64,000 bases of DNA from positions 124,001 to 188,000 of the forward strand of contig BROG01000924.1 of the NCBI GenBank assembly GCA_030159075.1, given 5' to 3'. The translations under genes and the position numbers were made by a program. Position 1 is the stretch's first letter, and every line of letters starts with the position of its first letter. This DNA comes from Atrina japonica (taxonomy: Eukaryota > Mollusca > Bivalvia > Pterioida > Pinnidae). A model generated the notes under the pieces. It was given only the letters and a program-made list of their open reading frames with translations. It was not told the origin of the DNA and did no database searches. Shown one piece after another: positions 11,501-23,690 of the stretch.

Positions 11501-14500
11501 AAAATAAGTAGCAAGATGACATGGGGAAGACATCCACCTAAGGGCGAAATCCGCGTAGTCGTGCTCTTTCCGGGAGTAGTTGTATAGGCGGGGAATTGGT
11601 ATTATGGCTGTACCGTCCACTGCGTACTTCAGTGTAATTATTGTGAACATTCTGCGTGAATCTTGGTTGACAATGGTTGTTTTGTTGTACATTTGATTTA
11701 TTTGACAGTTTTGTTCTTTTATTTTTAGGTTTAGAATGGACGTATCTCCACACAAGTATCAAACAGTTGCCGCTCGGAAGATAAGTAGCAAGATGACATG
11801 GGGAATACCTCCACCTAATGACGAAATCCACGTATTCGTGCTCCTTGCGGGAGTTGTTGCTTAGGCGGGGAATTGGTATTATGGCTGTACCGTCAACAAG
11901 GTACTTCAGTGTAATTCTTGTGAACATTTCTGCGTGAATCTTGGTTGACAATGGTGGTTTTGTTGTACATTTCATTTATTTGACAGTTTCAGTTCTTTAA
12001 TTTTAAGGTTTAGAATGGACGCATCTCCACACAAGTATCAAACAGTTGCCGCTCGGAAGATAAGTAGGAAGATGACATGGGGAAGACCTCCACCTAAGGG
12101 CGAAATCCGCGTAGTCGTGCTCCTTGTGGGAGTTGTTGCTTAGGCGGGGAATTGGTATTATGGCTGTACCGTCCACTGGGTACTTCACTGTAATTCTTGT
12201 GAACATTTCTGCGTGAATCTTGGTTGGCAATGGTGGTTTTGTTGTACATTTCATTTATTTGACAGTTTTGTTCTTCTATTTTTAGGTTTGAAATGGACGC
12301 ATCTCCACACAAGTATCAAACAGTCGTCGCTCGTAAAATAAGTAGCAAGATGACATGGGGAAGACATCCACCTAAGGGCGAAATCCGCGTAGTCGTGCTC
12401 TTTCCGGGAGTAGTTGTATAGGCGGGGAATTGGTATTATGGCTGTACCGTCCACTGCGTACTTCAGTGTAATTATTGTGAACATTCTGCGTGAATCTTGG
12501 TTGACAATGGTGGTTTTGTTGTACATTTCATTTATTTGACAGTTTTAGTTCTTCTATTTTTAAGTTTGGAATGGAGGCATCTCCACACAAGTATCAAACA
12601 GTTGCCGCTCGGAAAATAAGTAGCAAGATGACATTGGGAGGACCTCCACCTAAGGGCGAAATCCGCATAGTCGTGCTTCTTGCGGGAGTAGATGCTTAGG
12701 CGGGGAATTGGTATTATAGTTGTACCGTCCACTGGGTACTTCACTGTAATTCTTGTGAACATTTCTGCGTGAATCTTGGTTGGCAATGGTGGTTTTGTTG
12801 TACATTTCATTTATTTGACAGTTTTAGTTCTTCTATTTTTAGGTTTGAAATGGACGCATCTCCACACAAGTATCAAACAGTCGCCGCTCGGAAAATAAGT
12901 AGCAAGATGGCATGGGGAAGACCTCCACCTAAGGGCGAAATCCGCATAGTCGTGCTCCTTGCAGGAGTAGTTGCTTAGGCGGGCAATTGTTATAAGGGCT
13001 GTGCCGTCCACTGGGTACTTCACTGTAATTCTTGTGAACATTTTTGTGTGAATCTTGGTTGACAATGGTGGGTTTTTTTGTATATTTCATTTATTTGACA
13101 GTTTCAGTTCTTCTATTTTAAGGTGTGGAATGGACGGATCTCCACACAAGTATGAAACAGTTGCCGCTCGGAAAATTAGTAGCAAGATAACATGGGGAAG
13201 GCTTCCACCTTAGGGCGACACCCGCCTAATCGTGCTCCTTGCGGGAGTAGTTGCTTAGGCGGGGAATAGGTAGTATGACTGTATCTTCCACTGGGTACTT
13301 CACTGTAATTCTTGTGAACATTTCTGCGTGAATCTTGGTTGTCAATGGTGGTTTTGTTGTACATTTGATTTATTTGACAGTTTCAGTTCTTCTATTTTTA
13401 TGTTTGGAATGGACGCATCTTCACACAAGTATCAAACAGTTGTCGCTCGGAAAATGAGTAGTAAGAGGACATGGGGAAGACCTCCTCCTAAGGGCGAAAT
13501 CCGCGTAGTCGTGCTCCTTTCGGGAATAGTTGCTTAGGCGGGGATTTGGTATTATTGCTGTACCGTCCACTGGGTACTTCACTGTAATTGTTGTGAACAT
13601 TTCTGCGTGAATCTTGGTTGAAAATGATGGTTTTGTTGTACATATCATTTATTTGACAGTTTCAGTTCTTCTATTTTTATGTTTGGAATGGACGCATCTC
13701 CACACAAGTATCAAACAGTTGCCGATCGGAAAATAAGTAGCAAAATGACATGGGGAAGACCTCCATCTAAGGGCGAAATCCGGATAGTCGTGCTCCTTGC
13801 GGGAGTAGTTGCTTAGGTAGGGAATTGGTAGTATGGCTGTGCCGTTCACTGAGTACTTCACTGTAATTCTTCTGAACATTTCTGCGTGAATCTTGGTTGA
13901 CAATGGTGGTTTTGTTGTACATTTCATTTATTTGAAAGTTTTAGTTCTTCTTTTTTAGGCTTGGAATGGACGTATCTCCACACAAGTATCAAACAGTTGC
14001 CGGTCGGAAGATAAGTAGCAAGATGACATGGGGAATACCTCCACCTAATGACGAAATCCGCGTATTCGTGCTCCTTGCGGGATTTGTTGCTTAGGCGGGG
14101 AATTGGTATTATGGCTGTACCGTCAACAAGGTACTTCAGTGTAATTCTTGTGAACATTTTTGTGTGAATCTTGGTTGACAATGGTGGTTTTTTTTGTATA
14201 TTTCATTTATTTGACAGTTTCAGTTCTTCTATTTTAAGGTGTGGAATGGAGGGATCTCCACACAAGTATGAAACAGTTGCCGCTCGGAAAATAAGTAGCA
14301 AGATAACATGGGGAAGGCTTCCACCTTAGGGCGACATCCGCCTAATCGTGCTCCTTGCGGGAGTAGTTGCTTAGGCGGGGAATAGGTAGTATGGCTGTAT
14401 CTTCCACTGGGTACTTCACTGTAATTCTTGTGAACATTTCTGCGTGAATCTTGGTTGTCAATGGTGGTTTTGTTGTACATTTGATTTATTTGACAGTTTC

Positions 14501-15580
14501 AGTTCTTCTATTTTTATGTTTGGAATGGACGCATCTTCACACAAGTATCAAACAATTGTCGCTCGGAAAATGAGTAGTAAGAGGACATGGGGAAGACCTC
14601 CACCTAAGGGCGAAATCCGCGTAGTCGTGCTCCTTTCGGGAATAGTTGCTTAGGTGGGGATTTGGTATTATTGCTGTACCGTCCACTGGGTACTTTACTG
14701 TAATTGTTGTGAACATTTCTGCGTGAATCTTGGTTGAAAATGATGGTTTTGTTGTACATATCATTTATTTGACAGTTTCAGTTCTTCTATTTTTATGTTT
14801 GGAATGGACGCATCTCCACACAAGTATCAAACAGTTGCCTATCGGAAAATAAGTAGCAAAATGACATGGGGAAGACCTGCATCTAAGGGCGAAATCCGGA
14901 TAGTCGTGCTCCTTGCGGGAGTAGTTGCTTAGGTAGGGATTTGGTATTATTGCTGTACCGTCCACTGGGTACTTTACTGTAATTGTTGTGAACATTTCTG
15001 CGTGAATCTTGGTTGAAAATGATGGTTTTGTTGTACATATCATTTATTTTGACAGTTTCAGTTCTTCTATTTTTATGTTTGGAATGGACGCATCTCCACA
15101 CAAGTATCAAACAGTTGCCGATCGGAAAATAAGTAGCAAAATGACATGGGGAAGACCTGCATCTAAGGGCGAAATCCGGATAGTCGTGCTCCTTGCGGGA
15201 GTAGTTGCTTAGGTAGGGAATTGGTAGTATGGCTGTGCCGTTCACTGAGTACTTCACTGTAATTCTTGTGAACATTTCTGCGTGAATCTTGGTTGACAAT
15301 GGTGGTTTTGTTGTACATTTCATTTATTTGAAAGTTTTAGTTCTTCTTTTTTAGGTTTGGAATGGACGCATCTCCACACAAGTATCAAACAGTTGCCGCT
15401 TCGAAAATAAGTAGCAAGATGACATGGGGTAGACTTCCACCTAAGGGCGAAATCCGGGTAGTCGTGCTCCTTGCGGGGGTAGTTGCTTAGGCGGGGAATT
15501 TGTATTATGGCTGTACCGTCCACGGGTACTTCCCTGTAATTCTTGTAAACATTTCTGCATGAATCTTGGTTGATAAAAGT
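5553..15580. repeat. 279-bp satellite array
   Basis: A monomer of about 279 bases repeats head to tail, marked by atggacgcatctccacac, gttgccgctcgg, gggaagacctccacc and gttgcttaggcgg. Roughly five regular copies occupy 5553-6960 and about seventeen occupy 10720-15580; the middle is disordered. Because 279 is 93 codons, each minus-strand monomer shows a similar frame of about 92 codons ending at the same stop. These frames are a by-product of the repeat length. Higher-order duplication is visible: the block near 13050-14165 recurs 1116 bases (four monomers) later. Confidence 0.95.
6960..10720. repeat. Scrambled core of the 279-bp array
   Basis: Here the same monomer words occur (gtcgtgctccttgcggg, cgtgaatcttggttgac, gacgcatc, gtactt) but in wrong order, at wrong spacing and often truncated to 10-40 bases. 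Regular copies stop near 6960 and resume near 10720. Either the array core was shuffled by repeated breakage and repair, or this is a failed assembly of near-identical repeats. I favour the second. Confidence 0.8.
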
Positions 15581-17785
15581 GGCTTTGTTGTAAAATTCTT
15601 GTAATTGTTCTTGAATTGAGTATTAATGCAATTTGAATGTGAATATTACATGTTTTCCTTTACAGTTGGCAGCAAGTTATGTGCAGACCATATTAAAGGG
15701 GTGTGTTGTTTTAATTCTCATATCTAATTATGTTTTCATTAGATTTATGTTTTTGTTTTTCACTACAGAATATTTGCATGTACATTGTGTGATGATTGCA
15801 ACGTAACAAATGAAATGCCAATATACATGTATATTGTTATATAGTTATATATAAAGGGAAGTATACTTATTTTTGGCACTATGCATGTTGGTCTCCGTCA
15901 CTTTCTGATGCATGCATTGTAAATTTTGATACACTTGGTGGGTATAAAAACAAAATTTACAACTGGTTGTTACGATCAAAATTTTGAATTACATCCGCCC
16001 TCTAAATTCAAAATTTAGGCCATGACACAAGTGTATTTTTTACCATTTAAGCCTACTTCACCTTTGCATATTTTATTAACGCTGCGCAATTTCTTTACTG
16101 ATTATTTGATTTTAAAAAAGAGGAAAAATGTTTGGATAACATTGGCATATTTCCAGGACATACCCCACGAAAATACACGTAAAATGAAAGGAACGTGTTG
16201 TGATTTGAAACACACGTATGATAAAAAAATGAAACGGGGGAAATTTTCACTGTCGTGGGAAGCCTCATTGTTCAGTGTAAACAATTAAAAATCCTAAACA
16301 TTTTGGAATATAAAATAATTGAATTTTAAATAAAAATATAAATATCTATTACCATGTTTGATAAATTGGTTATAAATAGATATTATATTATCACTGATTA
16401 ATTTTCCAAGGATTATGCCATAAGTGAAAGCATACCATATTTTTTTTCACGTTTTGGTATAACCGATGGTCAAACAAATTGAAAATATGATACTATAGTA
16501 GATATTTTATCTTTAGGATTTTAGCATCTTCGCAAGTCAAGCTTTTCTGAACCACGTCGTTCCTCAAACACCGTGATAGATTATATTTCATATTTGGCAG
16601 TCACTGGTGGCGACATCTAGCGCCGATCTAAATTTTCACTTAGATTGATTGGACACTGACCCCTTACTTTAGCCAGTGAAAAGACTCGTATAATAACCTG
16701 TACGTCGCCATTGTTTGGTATTTACGTACTTTCCCTTCTGTCACGTGGTGAATGTCTGATCGATTGTTAGATTGAATCAGTGAAATGGTACACAAAGTCC
16801 ATTGAAATCGACGACGCGAAGTCACAATATACAGGCCAAATCTGTCAATGTGTGCGAGTGACGGAGTGGATCGGAAAAACTTGCACAGGAAGATACTGAG
16901 GTATTTTAAAGTCTGTTCCAAGTAATTTTTGTCCGTTGGTTCTGGCCGATTAAAGTAAAATGGTTGATAGCTACCACTTAAATTTAAGGTAGCGGTATCC
17001 TATACACACTCCATTAATTATCCATGTCGATGACAAATAAGAATTAATCCAGTTTGTACTATATATTCGCACTCAAATTATTTTTACATAATTTAATGGC
17101 GGCCATCTTTCGAAGTTTGAGAGCGGAAGTAAAAGAAAGGGAACGTTTATTGGTCATACTGATTTAGCCTGGCTCACTGATCTGTTAAGAAACAATCACT
17201 GATTCCTTACGACAATAATATATATAGGGAGTTATTCCTTTTCATATAACTCTTGTCAAGAGAGGCATGAGAATATTAATGATTACTCACATGACTCAAT
17301 TCTTTGACATCGCATGGATAACACAGAGATTTCCGTAGGAAGGGTATTTTCAAAAATTGAAGCGACCAAACAAAGAAAAAAGTATTTTGAAGAGATATAG
17401 GAAAAATTCTTTTTCTTTTTTAAGTATATCAGTTAAATATTTTTATTTTGACGATTGGTTGCTTTACAAATTCATTTTAGCTTCATGACATAATATGGGA
17501 CAGACTGTAGGTAAAATTCCAAATACTTGCACTTAAAGTTATTTTTTTGGGTGGATTGAACTTTTGATTGAAATTACTGTATACTACAGTGCCCGTATAC
17601 TAGCGGACCCACATCCCTGATGTCGGAGAGTTCAACGAATGTTTTGCCACTACACCACCATTTATTATCTAATAATAAAATTTGAATATAGTACTAAAAA
17701 GTATTTAAAAATAATATTTTTTGTCTCGAGACAGTTGTTCTTCCTTTGAGAAAAGCAGCACTGACTTTACTGAATTAATCGTAAA
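15581..17785. other. AT-rich non-coding region
   Basis: No gene was recognised. One 88-codon plus-strand frame (16022-16288) and one 85-codon minus-strand frame (16664-16921) are open, but neither shows a domain, signal peptide or repeat relationship. Around 17097-17116 the string atggcggccatctttc resembles a YY1-type promoter element on either strand. It is isolated, and no exon could be attached to it. Confidence 0.4.
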
Positions 17786-17789
17786 GTAA

Positions 17790-18110
17790 ATCTTACGTAA
17801 GACTAAATATCTCCTACGTAAGACCTAATATATCTTACGTAAGACTAAATATCGCCTACGTAAGACCTAATATATCTTACGTAAGACTAAATATACCCTA
17901 CGTAAGACCTAATATATCTTACGTAAGACTAAATATCTCCTACGTAAGACCTAATATATCTTACGTAAGACTAAATATCGCCTACGTAAGACCTAATATA
18001 TCTTACGTAAGACTAAATATACCCTACGTAAGACCTAATATATCTTACGTAAGACTAAATATCTCCTACGTAAGACCTAATGTCTTTTACGTAAGCCTCG
18101 GTATCTCTTA
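17790..18110. repeat. 21/42/126-bp nested tandem array
   Basis: The base unit is 21 bases built around the palindrome CTTACGTAAG or CCTACGTAAG. Two alternating versions make a 42-bp dimer. Three dimers differing at one spot (ctcc, cgcc, accc) make a 126-bp higher-order unit: ctcctacgta falls at 17811, 17937 and 18063, exactly 126 apart. There is no coding content. Confidence 0.93.
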
Positions 18111-18149
18111 CGTGAGATTTAGTATCTAAGTTCCTGCTTAAGCGACAAT

Positions 18150-18465
18150 AGTCTTACGTAAGAGATAATAAGTCCTACATAGGAGATAATCCAACGTAGG
18201 AGATACTAGGTCTTAAGTAGGAGATACTTAGTCCTATGTAGGAGAAAAAAAGTCTTACGTGGAAATAATAAGTCTTACATAGGAGACAATAAGTCTTACG
18301 TAGGAGATAATAAGTCTTACGTAGTATATAATAAGTCTTATATAGGAGATAATAAGTCTTACGTAGGAGATAATAAGTCTTACGTAGTAGATAATAAGTC
18401 TTACATAGGAGATAATAAGTCTTACGTAGGAGATAATGTCTTACGTAGGAGATAATTATTTTTCT
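18150..18465. repeat. Inverted 21-24-bp array facing the previous one
   Basis: About fifteen copies of a unit like aagtcttacgtaggagataat. Reverse-complemented, this reads atctcctacgtaagac, the unit of the array at 17790-18110, so the two arrays face each other across about 40 bases near 18115-18150. The 117-codon minus-strand frame here (YYLLRKT repeated) is only the repeat read out and is not called a gene. Confidence 0.9.
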
Positions 18466-18684
18466 GGGTTGATACTTATACGCTGCGGCATACATATGCA
18501 ATTTGTGTAAGCTAAAGCTTTCTTGCATTAGTTAGCTGATAATGTATCACAAATACCATACAATACACCAAACTGCTCTGTATACATGCATTTTACTTAA
18601 TTATGTATATGACTTTAAATTATGAAAGTAATAAACTCTACAATACACCAACCTATACCACACATTTCTGTATAAAACCACGAA

Positions 18685-18950
18685 TCACTGTACTTGTTCA
18701 CTTCTTATATCACCAATCACTGCACTTGTTTACTTCTTATACCACGAATCACTGCACTTGTTTACTTCTTATACCACGAATCACTGCACTTGTGTACTTC
18801 TTATACCACGAATCACTGCACTTATTTACTTCTTATGCCACGAATCACTGTACTTGTTTACTTCTTATGCCACGAATCACTGCACTTGTGTACTTCTTAT
18901 GCCACAAATCACTGCACTTGTACACTTCTTATACCACAATCACCGCACTA
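18685..18950. repeat. 32-bp tandem array
   Basis: About eight copies of a 32-base unit containing cacgaatcactgcacttg and ttacttcttat. All three plus-strand frames stay open because the unit lacks stops and 32 is not a multiple of three, so each frame reads the same words in rotation. This shows repetition and gives no evidence for a protein. Confidence 0.92.
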
Positions 18951-18959
18951 AACTTCACA

Positions 18960-20090
18960 TCCAAATTACATTTCAAAATCAGTAATTTACATATAGTGTA
19001 AAAATTATATGATATATTGAGTAAGGAAGGAGGCTTTTGGGACATGTGACAATGTCACAGGTAGAAAATGAGTGCAATAAAATATATATAAAGGTTAATG
19101 GAATTTAATAAAAAATATTCATTTTCTTCGAAGTCACTCATATATGATCAGCTGAAATTCAAGCCGATTTTATGAGAACATTTGCCAGTTTACTTGCGGA
19201 AGGCCAGTGGTCTCTTTAAGGGTACAGTATAACCCGTTGTCTCCTCCATCACTACAAATTGGTCGCCTGAAAATTGTGTGGTGTGCAATACCATACAAAT
19301 AATAATAATAATAATAAATAAGTGCCCCCTCCCCATGCAGCCGTCTTGTTCTCAAATATAAAATGGCGCGGTGCAGTCCTCTATGATAATATATCTTATT
19401 TTATCAAATATAACACACGACATGGCTAATCATTTGAAAAAATGAGACATCAGAAAGGACAGTGCCCCAAGTATATGACTTCGGATACTAAATAACGACC
19501 TACTGTGTCTGACAGCTTAGAGCACCTTTTAAATAAGAATTGATTTTATTGTCTAAATAAGGGAAAGTGCTTCCGTATTTCAATTATATATGATTATTAG
19601 AAATGAGACACACTAGTTACTTCTATGGATAATGTTGATGATTCAAGTTAAGGTATAAAAGAAATATTTGACGAATACTGTAAATGTCATTCCCATGATA
19701 TCAGCACGCCCACTGCACGTGAGCTAGATAAAGCTATCATACCCCGAATGTTTAAGTACTAGGTGTTTCTGACAGATGGTCATTGGAATTAGATCTCGAT
19801 AGTATAGAAAATATCAATCGTAAACTCGTTCTCAGGTAATTGGCAAAACATGTGACGGTAAAATGTTTTCAATTGTAAAAGTCAAAATTATTGAGAGGTA
19901 AAAGACGCAGTAAGCGATTGTTTTAAAGATAACTACGATCGTCACATGTAAAACTAAATTTAGAAATCAAATAAGACAGATGGACACTTGGTAGGAGAAA
20001 CTTGATAAGATAATATCTACTGAAAGGACACATTCACTGAGTATACTTTAGAAAAAGATAACAATCTCGCTGTTGTCTTTCAGTTTCGTC
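18960..20090. other. Non-coding gap
   Basis: AT-rich spacer with a short AAT microsatellite at about 19298-19318. No ORF above 61 codons and no recognised element. Confidence 0.5.
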
Positions 20091-20094
20091 ATTA

Positions 20095-22350
20095 CCTTTG
20101 ATGAAGTCTACGTCATTTTGTATAGTTACGTCTCTGATGAAGTCGACATGTCATTTTGTGTAGTTTGGTCTCTTATGAAGTCGACCTGTCATTTTGTGTA
20201 GTTTCGTCTCTGATGAAGTCGACATGTCATTTTGTGTAGTTTAGTGTCTGATAAAGTGGATATGACTTTTTGTGTAGTTTCGTCTCTGATGAAGTCAACA
20301 TGTCTTTTTGTGTAGTTTTGTCTCTGAGGAAGTAGACATGACTTTTAGTGTAGGTTCGGCATCTCTGATGAAGTCAACATGTCTTTTTGTGTAGTTTTGT
20401 CTCTGAGGAAGTAGACATGACTTTTAGTGTAGGTTCGTGATCGCTGGTGAAGTCGACATGTCTTTTTGTGTAGTTTTGTCTCTGAGGAAGTAGACATGAC
20501 TTTTAGTGTAGTTTTGTCTCTGATGATGTCGACATGCCTTTTGTCTAGTTTCGTCTCTGATGAAGAGGAAATGTCATTTTGTGCATTTTCGTCTCTGATG
20601 AAGTCGACATGTCTTTATGTGTAGTTTCCACTCTGATTAAGTCGACATGAGTTTTTGTGTAGTTTCGTCGTCCCTGATGAAGCCGATATGTGTTTTGTGT
20701 AGTTTCGCCTCTGATGAAGTAGACATGACTTTAAGTGTAGTTACGTCGCCTCTGATGAAGTAGACATGACTTTTAGTGTAGTTCTGTCGCCTCTGATGAA
20801 GTAGACATGACTTTAAGTGTAGTTCTGTCGCCTCTGATGAAGTAGACATGACTTTAAGTGTAGTTCTGTCGCCTCTGATGAAGTAGACATGACTTTTAGT
20901 GTAGTTCTGTCGCCTCTGATGAAGTAGACATGACTTTAAGTGTAGTTCTGTCGCCTCTGATGAAGTAGACATGACTTTAAGTGTAGTTCTGTCGCCTCTG
21001 ATGAAGTCGACATGACTTTCAGTGTAGTTACGTCGCCTCTGATGAAGTCGACATGACTTTCAGTGTAGTTACGTCGCCTCTGATGAAGTCGACATGACTT
21101 TTAGTGTAGTTTTGTCGTCTCTGATGAAGTCGACATGTCTTTTTGTGTAGTTTCGTCTTTGATGAAGAGGATTTGTCTTATGTGTAGTTTCGTCAGTAAA
21201 GAAGACATGTCTTTTTCTGTAGTTTTGTCTCTGATGAAGACGACCTGTGATTTGTGTAGTTTCGTCTCTGATGAAATCGACATGTCTTTTTGTGTAGTTT
21301 TGTTATATCTGATGAAGACGATATGTCCTTTTGTGTAGTTTCGTCTCTGATGAAGTCGACATGACTTTTTGAGTAGTTTCGTTGTCTCTGATGAAGACGA
21401 TATGTCTTGTTGTGTAGTTTCGTCTCAGATGAAGTCGCGTATGTCTTTGTTTATTTTTGACACTTATGAAGTCGACATGACTATTAGTGTAGTTTCGACA
21501 TCTCTTATGAAGACGACATCTCTTTTGTGTAGTTTCGTCACTGATGAACTCGACATGTCATTTTGTTTAGTTTTGTCTCTGATGAAGTCGACATGAGTTT
21601 TTGTGTAGTTTCGTCGTCTCTGATGAAGTCTACATGTCTTTTTGTGTAGTTTCATCTCTGATAGAGTCGACATGTCATTTGTTTAGTTTGGTAACTTATG
21701 AAGTCGACATGTCTTTTTGTGTAGTTTCGTATGTGATGAAGTCGACATGTCTTTTTGTGTAATTTCGTATGTGATGAAGTCGATGTCATTTTGTGTAGTT
21801 TCGTCTCTGATGAAGTCAACATGACTTTTTGTGTAGTTTCGTCGTCTCTGATAAAGTCAACATGTCTTTTGGGTAGTTTCGTCTCTGATAAAGTCAACAT
21901 GTCTTTTGTGTAGTTTCGTCTCTGATAAAGTCAACATGACTTTTTGTGTATTTTCGTCGTCTCTGATGAAGTCAACATAACTTTTAATGTACTTTCGACG
22001 TCTCAGATGAAGTTAACATGTCATTTTGTGTAGTTTCGTCGTCTCTGATGAAGTCGACATGTCGTTTTGTGTAGTTTCGTTTCTGATGAAGTAGACATGG
22101 CTTTTTGTGTAGTTTCGTCGTCTCTGGAGAAGTCGACATGTTTTTGTGTACTTTCGACGTCTCTGATGAAGTCGACATGTCAATTTGTGTAGTTGCGTCG
22201 TCTCTGATGACGACGACGTCATTTTCTGTAGTTTCGTCTTTGATGAAGTCGACATGAATTTTTGTGTAGTTTCGTCTCTGATGAAGACGGGTGTCTTTTT
22301 TGTAGTTTCATCTCTGATGAAGTCGACATGTCTTTTGTGTAGTTTCGTAT
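20095..22350. repeat. 41-bp minisatellite, about 50 copies
   Basis: The unit is around 41 bases and contains ctctgatgaagtcgacatg followed by a T-rich stretch and gtgtagtttcgtc. Most copies carry the SalI-like GTCGAC. Between about 20700 and 21000 a variant (agtagacatgactttaag) is repeated nearly unchanged, a locally homogenised patch. ORFs on both strands up to 111 codons are repeat read-through. Confidence 0.95.
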
Positions 22351-22849
22351 GGAAGCGTATAAGGGTGATAAATTACCTACATATAACGTTGCAACCCATC
22401 CTTTTTAAAATTAACTTGCCTTGTTGTATTGTTACTTAATCACTTACATAAGTCGTCTTGATGAGCTACGTGTACAAAACGATATTCGGAAATTATGTTG
22501 ATTTTAATTCATAACTGGTCGTTGTTCGTACGTCGCTTTAATTCATATTAATCTCATGTCGACTTTCATGCGACTTCGATGAAAGTCGACATACTTTTCG
22601 AAGTTGCATGTCGACATAATTTCATGTTAACGTTGTAATCATTCATGAAGTTTACAGTTCGTCATGTTAAAAGTTGTCGTGACGTTATAAAATTTACCTT
22701 TGCAATACAAAATTTTGAAAAAGTCTGTGAGGGTAAATGCAAAGTTGATAAATCAATCCGATTTATGCATATGCAGGTCGGATGCAAATCAAAAACTCTG
22801 GGACACATGACAAAAGACTGGCATGGGATTGTATCATAATTATAAGTCT
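22351..22849. other. Non-coding gap with a GTCGAC hairpin
   Basis: A hairpin at 22556-22592 pairs ATGTCGACTTTCAT with its reverse complement across a short loop, and further ATGTCGAC and GTCGACAT words follow. This may be a worn relative of the 41-bp array. No gene was identified. Confidence 0.5.
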
Positions 22850-23220
22850 GCATCATTTTAATATAATATCGTGGATATCATGATGTCGAATGTGTCATGA
22901 TATAGATTGTATCATTATGTTGATTGTGTCATGATGTCAAATGTATCATGATATACATCAGCGTCGGAAGCAAATTGAAAGTGGGGGGGCTAAACCAACT
23001 TAAAACACATACACACGCCAGAAACGTCTGGGGGCTAAGCCCCAATTTTAACACCTATTTCTATCTTTACAAAAAAGTGGGGGGGGGGGAAAGCCCCCCC
23101 CCCCCCCCCCCCCGGTTACGATGCCTATGATATAGATTGTATCATGATATTGATTATTTCTCATGATTACGTGATATCGAGGGTGTCATGATTTCGATTG
23201 TCTCGTGATATCCTGAAATC
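22850..23220. repeat. Short degenerate repeats of atcatgatatcgattgtg type
   Basis: Irregular copies of a roughly 22-base word (gtatcatgatat, gattgtgtcatgatgtc) flank a 171-base insertion. They are rich in the palindrome TCATGA. Confidence 0.65.
22956..23126. mobile_element. 171-bp insertion with 8-bp target duplication
   Basis: The segment interrupts the surrounding repeats and is bounded by ATGATATA at 22948-22955 and again at 23127-23134, an 8-base direct duplication. It starts catcagcgtcggaagc and ends ggttacgatgcct, with weakly complementary ends. It contains a poly-G run followed by a poly-C run (about 23078-23113) that would form a strong hairpin. Probably a small non-autonomous DNA transposon; the 8-base duplication would suit the hAT type. 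Confidence 0.6.
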
Positions 23221-23690
23221 GAGCGATGTTCGTTTTTCATGCTTGCGCGACCTGAGTGCGTATTTAAAAATATATTTGACGAAAGAAATTGCGTTTTACC
23301 CAACGGAAAAACAATTGACCAAATCCATAAGCTTAGAAACCAGACAGTAGTATATGTCTCCCACTATAAGGCACTCCAGACACCCTAGATATAATATCTT
23401 ATACAGGCTGAAATAAGCATCACCACAGTTGATATGAAATATAATAAAAAATAAATAAATAAAGGCCAAAAACCTTATCCTCAAGATGATCGTTCTTGTC
23501 TTCAAGACGTCATCAGTTGAACTCAAATTTACGATAAATGTATAGTAAGGGAGGTAACTCTAAGAACAAGAAATGCCAGAGGGATATTGGGGCCCCACCA
23601 TGGAATGTTCTAATTCTGATCTATGACAGATATGTTAAATCCATATTTCTATGAAATACTTTCTTCACAGGATTATAGCGAAACTGAACT
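23221..23690. other. Non-coding gap
   Basis: A 76-codon minus-strand frame (23296-23526) is hydrophobic and open but has no recognised domain. Nothing else was supported. Confidence 0.35.

Noticed and set aside
5798..15523. Dozens of 60-146-codon minus-strand ORFs (MKCTTKPP... type) in the 279-bp array
   Set aside because: The monomer length is a multiple of three, so one frame is repeated in register. Variants between monomers change residues freely and every unit stops at the same place.
16022..16288. 88-codon plus-strand ORF as a gene
   Set aside because: Open but without recognisable motif; length is within chance for AT-rich sequence of this size.
18175..18528. 117-codon minus-strand ORF (YYLLRKT repeats)
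   Set aside because: It is the inverted 21-24-bp array read out.
20637..22255. ORFs on both strands in the 41-bp array
   Set aside because: Repeat read-through in rotating frames; same words appear in all.
20095..22350. CRISPR array
   Set aside because: Regular units of about 41 bases, but there are no unique spacers; the whole unit repeats, and the DNA is eukaryotic.
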